Part shown: piece by piece, positions 5,209 through 6,943 of the stretch
Layout of the letters: every line of letters starts with the position of its first letter
Position numbering within the stretch: position 1 is the first letter of the stretch
DNA from: Candidatus Saccharimonadota bacterium
GTDB taxonomy: Bacteria; Patescibacteriota; Saccharimonadia; Saccharimonadales; Saccharimonadaceae
Direction: 5' to 3'
Assembly (NCBI GenBank): GCA_003545655.1
Contig: DODJ01000059.1
Coordinates: 1 to 6,943, forward strand
DNA length: 6,943 nt
Position numbers and translations under genes: made by a program
The notes under the pieces: model-generated
What the model was told of the DNA's origin: nothing
The model's input: only the letters and a program-made list of their open reading frames with translations
Databases searched by the model: none

Positions 5209-5703
5209 TTACTCTTCAGTGTAGTTGTTAATTGCTTCAGAAACACGGCTATCTGGTTTTAGGTTTTCCCAGAAAAGCACTTGCTGAGCGCTAATTTGCA
5301 TTTCATCTTGTGGGCCGTGGAGCTCGTTACCAAGCTTGATAAGCTGGACGTTGCTATCAGTTGCAGCCGCATCGGCTTCTTCGCCAGACTGGATTTCACT
5401 ATCTACTTGTAGGTAGTAAATATCCGTGAGTTCTAGGTAGTCACCGGTAGCGTTTTGCAACTTACCAAAGTATACCTGACCATTGGTAAGAAATACTGCT
5501 TGGTATTCATCCTTGTTAATACTTGCGTTCGCACCAATACCGCCAAGCACCATAATGGTTGACCAGGCAAGAAGTGCAACAAGAACAACACTTGCAATAA
5601 CAACACCAATTATACCCTTTGTTGATTTCTTTTTAGCCGCCGGCTTGTGTAGTGCTGGACCAGCAGCGTGACTAGGGCGCTCGGCGCCTTGCTTATACTC
5701 CAT
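5209..5703 (-). CDS. One-helix membrane protein of unknown function (CPR type)
   Basis: A 164-residue protein. Residues 1-29 are hydrophilic, with Lys/Ala/Pro (PAAKKKSTKG). Residues 30-53 are a single membrane helix. Residues 62-164 form one compact domain, predicted outside, with EYQAVFLTNGQVYFGKL (66-82), YLELTDIYYLQV (89-100), LIKLGNELHGPQDEM (121-135) and VLFWENLKPDSRV (142-154). From memory, this pattern recurs in CPR genomes as a hypothetical protein; I cannot name a family or function. A linker rich in Glu, Ala and Asp (about 101-117) interrupts the domain. The start is well supported: SD GGAGG (5716-5712) lies 8 bases upstream. It has its own promoter and terminator, so it is probably transcribed alone, between a surface fibre and a surface peptidase. 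Confidence 0.82.
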   Translation of the reverse strand: MEYKQGAERPSHAAGPALHKPAAKKKSTKGIIGVVIASVVLVALLAWSTIMVLGGIGANASINKDEYQAVFLTNGQVYFGKLQNATGDYLELTDIYYLQVDSEIQSGEEADAAATDSNVQLIKLGNELHGPQDEMQISAQQVLFWENLKPDSRVSEAINNYTEE

Positions 5704-5745
5704 TCAACTCCCCTCCAAATGTGTGTTGATTAGGTTAATGGTTAA

Positions 5746-5774
5746 ATTATAGCAAAACGCTTACGCCATGCAAA
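5746..5774 (-). promoter_or_regulatory. Extended -10 promoter of the one-helix membrane protein gene
   Basis: On the minus strand: -10 TATAAT (5751-5746, 6/6) preceded by TGC, the extended -10. The -35 is TTTGCA (5774-5769) at 17 bases, or TTGCAT at 16. The start is expected near 5739, about 36 bases before the ATG. The nearby hairpin GTTTTTG (5793-5787) with CAAAAAC (5782-5776) has no T-tract and is not a convincing terminator for the fibre gene. Confidence 0.68.
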
Positions 5775-5801
5775 GGTTTTTGGATGCAAAAACGCTGTGG
5801 A

Positions 5802-6943
5802 TTACTCGACAATGAAGTAGTCGAAGGTGTAGGTTGTGTTTGGCGCAAGAGTCTGTGCAGTACTTAACGAGAAGCCAGAGAGCGACTTAGCGCCTGGGTA
5901 CACTCGAGCACTTACACTGGCATCATCTTGTCCCGAGATAATAACGCGAGGTGATTTTCCGTATTGGTGACTAAAGACGAGGTCAGCCAGTGAACCGGCC
6001 GTAACTCCAGATCCGGTAGTAACAGTGATAGTACCAGCAGTGTCGTTTCCCTCAACCGCTATAGTCGCACCTGCACCCGCCGCAGCACCAACAGTATAGT
6101 TTGGTGCACCGCCCCCAGTAACAATATGTCCATTCACTACTATGGCACTATTAAAGGTTGCTGCACCGGTCACCGTAAGTCCGCTTGTTACATTCACCGT
6201 TGCGAACTCGGCCGACTGCGCTTGGAGGAAGTTACTGGTTACTGGTGACCAGTACATAAGGTTTACGAATACTTCTATTGAACCTTGTCCGACACCGTTG
6301 AAGGTTTCCACCGCGGTTCCGACAATCATACCAGCGTTTGTTGCTTTCTTACCAACACCGGCAACAGATGAAATGGTAATCTTGTCACCGATTGCAATTG
6401 CCCCACCTTCACCATTTACCTTTACTGGCACACGACCCGTAAGGGCAATCGGGTATCCTTCTGGAACTTGTTCAGTACCCAATGTCTGCGCCGGTTCAGT
6501 TGATACAACGCCCATAAGTTTTTCTCGACCAGCCGCCGTTGCTCGTGTTACTGCAGTCGGCGCAGTCCCAGCGGCCATAACAATCTCAGCTGGCGCTAAA
6601 TTGTCCGTTGAGGCATAGTTTTCGGCAAGGTCTGAGTTATTGGTGCTACAGCTCGCCTGAGTGATGATACCACCCTCTATACGTGGCGCACCAAGTGTTT
6701 GATTACCGTTCGAACAGGTAAGCGTAATACCATTACTATTTCCTACCCTAAAGCCAGTTAATGATTTAACGCGGCCATTTACAATGAGCTGCGCTTCCCC
6801 GTCGGTGTTTGAGGTGACAATACGCACCCACTTATTTGCGCTCGGGTTAAAGTCAATGTTGCCGTCCTGGCTAATGGCCATCATCACGCTTCCCTGTTTA
6901 ACAAGGTTGATGCCAAAGTTATCGTTAGTACCCATTGTAAGAG
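5802..6943 (-). CDS. Tail-fibre-like surface protein, C-terminal part (cut by window edge)
   Basis: The frame is open from the right edge to the stop at 5802, about 379 codons. The ATG at 6935 is probably internal, because the frame continues to the edge (LT before it) and MGTNDNFGINLVKQGSVMMAI is a fibre-repeat motif, not an N-terminus. Order, counted from that Met: fibre repeat (1-30), beta region (31-100), a DLAENY domain (102-226; DLAENYASTDNLAPAEIV, LMGVVSTEP, ALTGRVPVKV, IGDKITISS) and a shaft (239-275; NVTSGLTVTGAATFNSAIVVNGHI). Last comes a C-terminal beta domain (about 276-377; GNDTAGTITVTTGSG, PRVIISGQD, ending TYTFDYFIVE). These pieces are typical of long adhesive surface proteins of CPR bacteria and of phage fibres. 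It probably contacts the host or a surface. No signal peptide, membrane anchor or S74 autoprotease is present in the visible part. Prophage origin is possible, but no phage gene is nearby. Confidence 0.8.
   Translation of the reverse strand, partial: LTMGTNDNFGINLVKQGSVMMAISQDGNIDFNPSANKWVRIVTSNTDGEAQLIVNGRVKSLTGFRVGNSNGITLTCSNGNQTLGAPRIEGGIITQASCSTNNSDLAENYASTDNLAPAEIVMAAGTAPTAVTRATAAGREKLMGVVSTEPAQTLGTEQVPEGYPIALTGRVPVKVNGEGGAIAIGDKITISSVAGVGKKATNAGMIVGTAVETFNGVGQGSIEVFVNLMYWSPVTSNFLQAQSAEFATVNVTSGLTVTGAATFNSAIVVNGHIVTGGGAPNYTVGAAAGAGATIAVEGNDTAGTITVTTGSGVTAGSLADLVFSHQYGKSPRVIISGQDDASVSARVYPGAKSLSGFSLSTAQTLAPNTTYTFDYFIVE

Noticed and set aside
5776..5793. Hairpin GTTTTTG/CAAAAAC as terminator of the fibre gene
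   Set aside because: The stem is almost all A-T and no T-tract follows on the minus strand.
6142..6618. 158-codon + strand frame opposite the fibre gene
   Set aside because: The Ala/Pro/Val-rich product is the expected shadow of a Gly/Thr/Val-rich fibre. No start signals are seen.

Overview
The window reads as chromosome from a Patescibacteria (CPR) bacterium, most likely Candidatus Saccharibacteria (TM7). That assignment is an inference from gene content: a KGG-repeat stress protein, a very small LPQTG sortase substrate, a long tail-fibre-like surface protein with a DLAENY domain, and small one-helix membrane proteins of CPR type. No gene here identifies the phylum alone. The standard code fits every frame. 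All seven visible stop codons are TAA or TAG, none is TGA.

Layout, left to right. 1-702 (-): N-terminal part of ribosomal protein S1, cut by the left edge, with a promoter at 780-808 and a hairpin between its Shine-Dalgarno (SD) sequence and start. 819-1229 (-): LPQTG surface protein. 1230-1343: divergent intergenic region with two overlapping promoters. 1344-2159 (+): ROK-family kinase, probably leaderless. 2131-2601 (+): zincin-like metallopeptidase with a zinc ribbon, overlapping the kinase by 29 bases. 2601-2635: bidirectional terminator between convergent genes. 2649-2843 (-): KGG protein, behind a consensus promoter carrying dyad elements and a leader of about 140 bases with three hairpins. 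2844-3215: long gap that also holds a candidate + strand small RNA; I see nothing in 3038-3090. 3216-5138 (-): membrane-anchored M14 carboxypeptidase with Ig-like domains. 5160-5189: terminator. 5209-5703 (-): one-helix membrane protein of unknown function with its own extended -10 promoter. 5802-6943 (-): C-terminal part of a tail-fibre-like surface protein, cut by the right edge.

The common theme is the cell surface: a fibre, a membrane protein of unknown role, an anchored M14 peptidase that may act on peptidoglycan or peptides, and a sortase-anchored acidic stalk. This suits an epibiont that lives attached to a host cell, but the link is inferred from proximity and is not shown. The S1, ROK and KGG genes are housekeeping or stress functions. 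I found no defence system, mobile element, CRISPR array, tRNA or rRNA. The most distinctive features are regulatory: the KGG promoter and leader, the candidate small RNA, the S1 start-site hairpin and the leaderless kinase.
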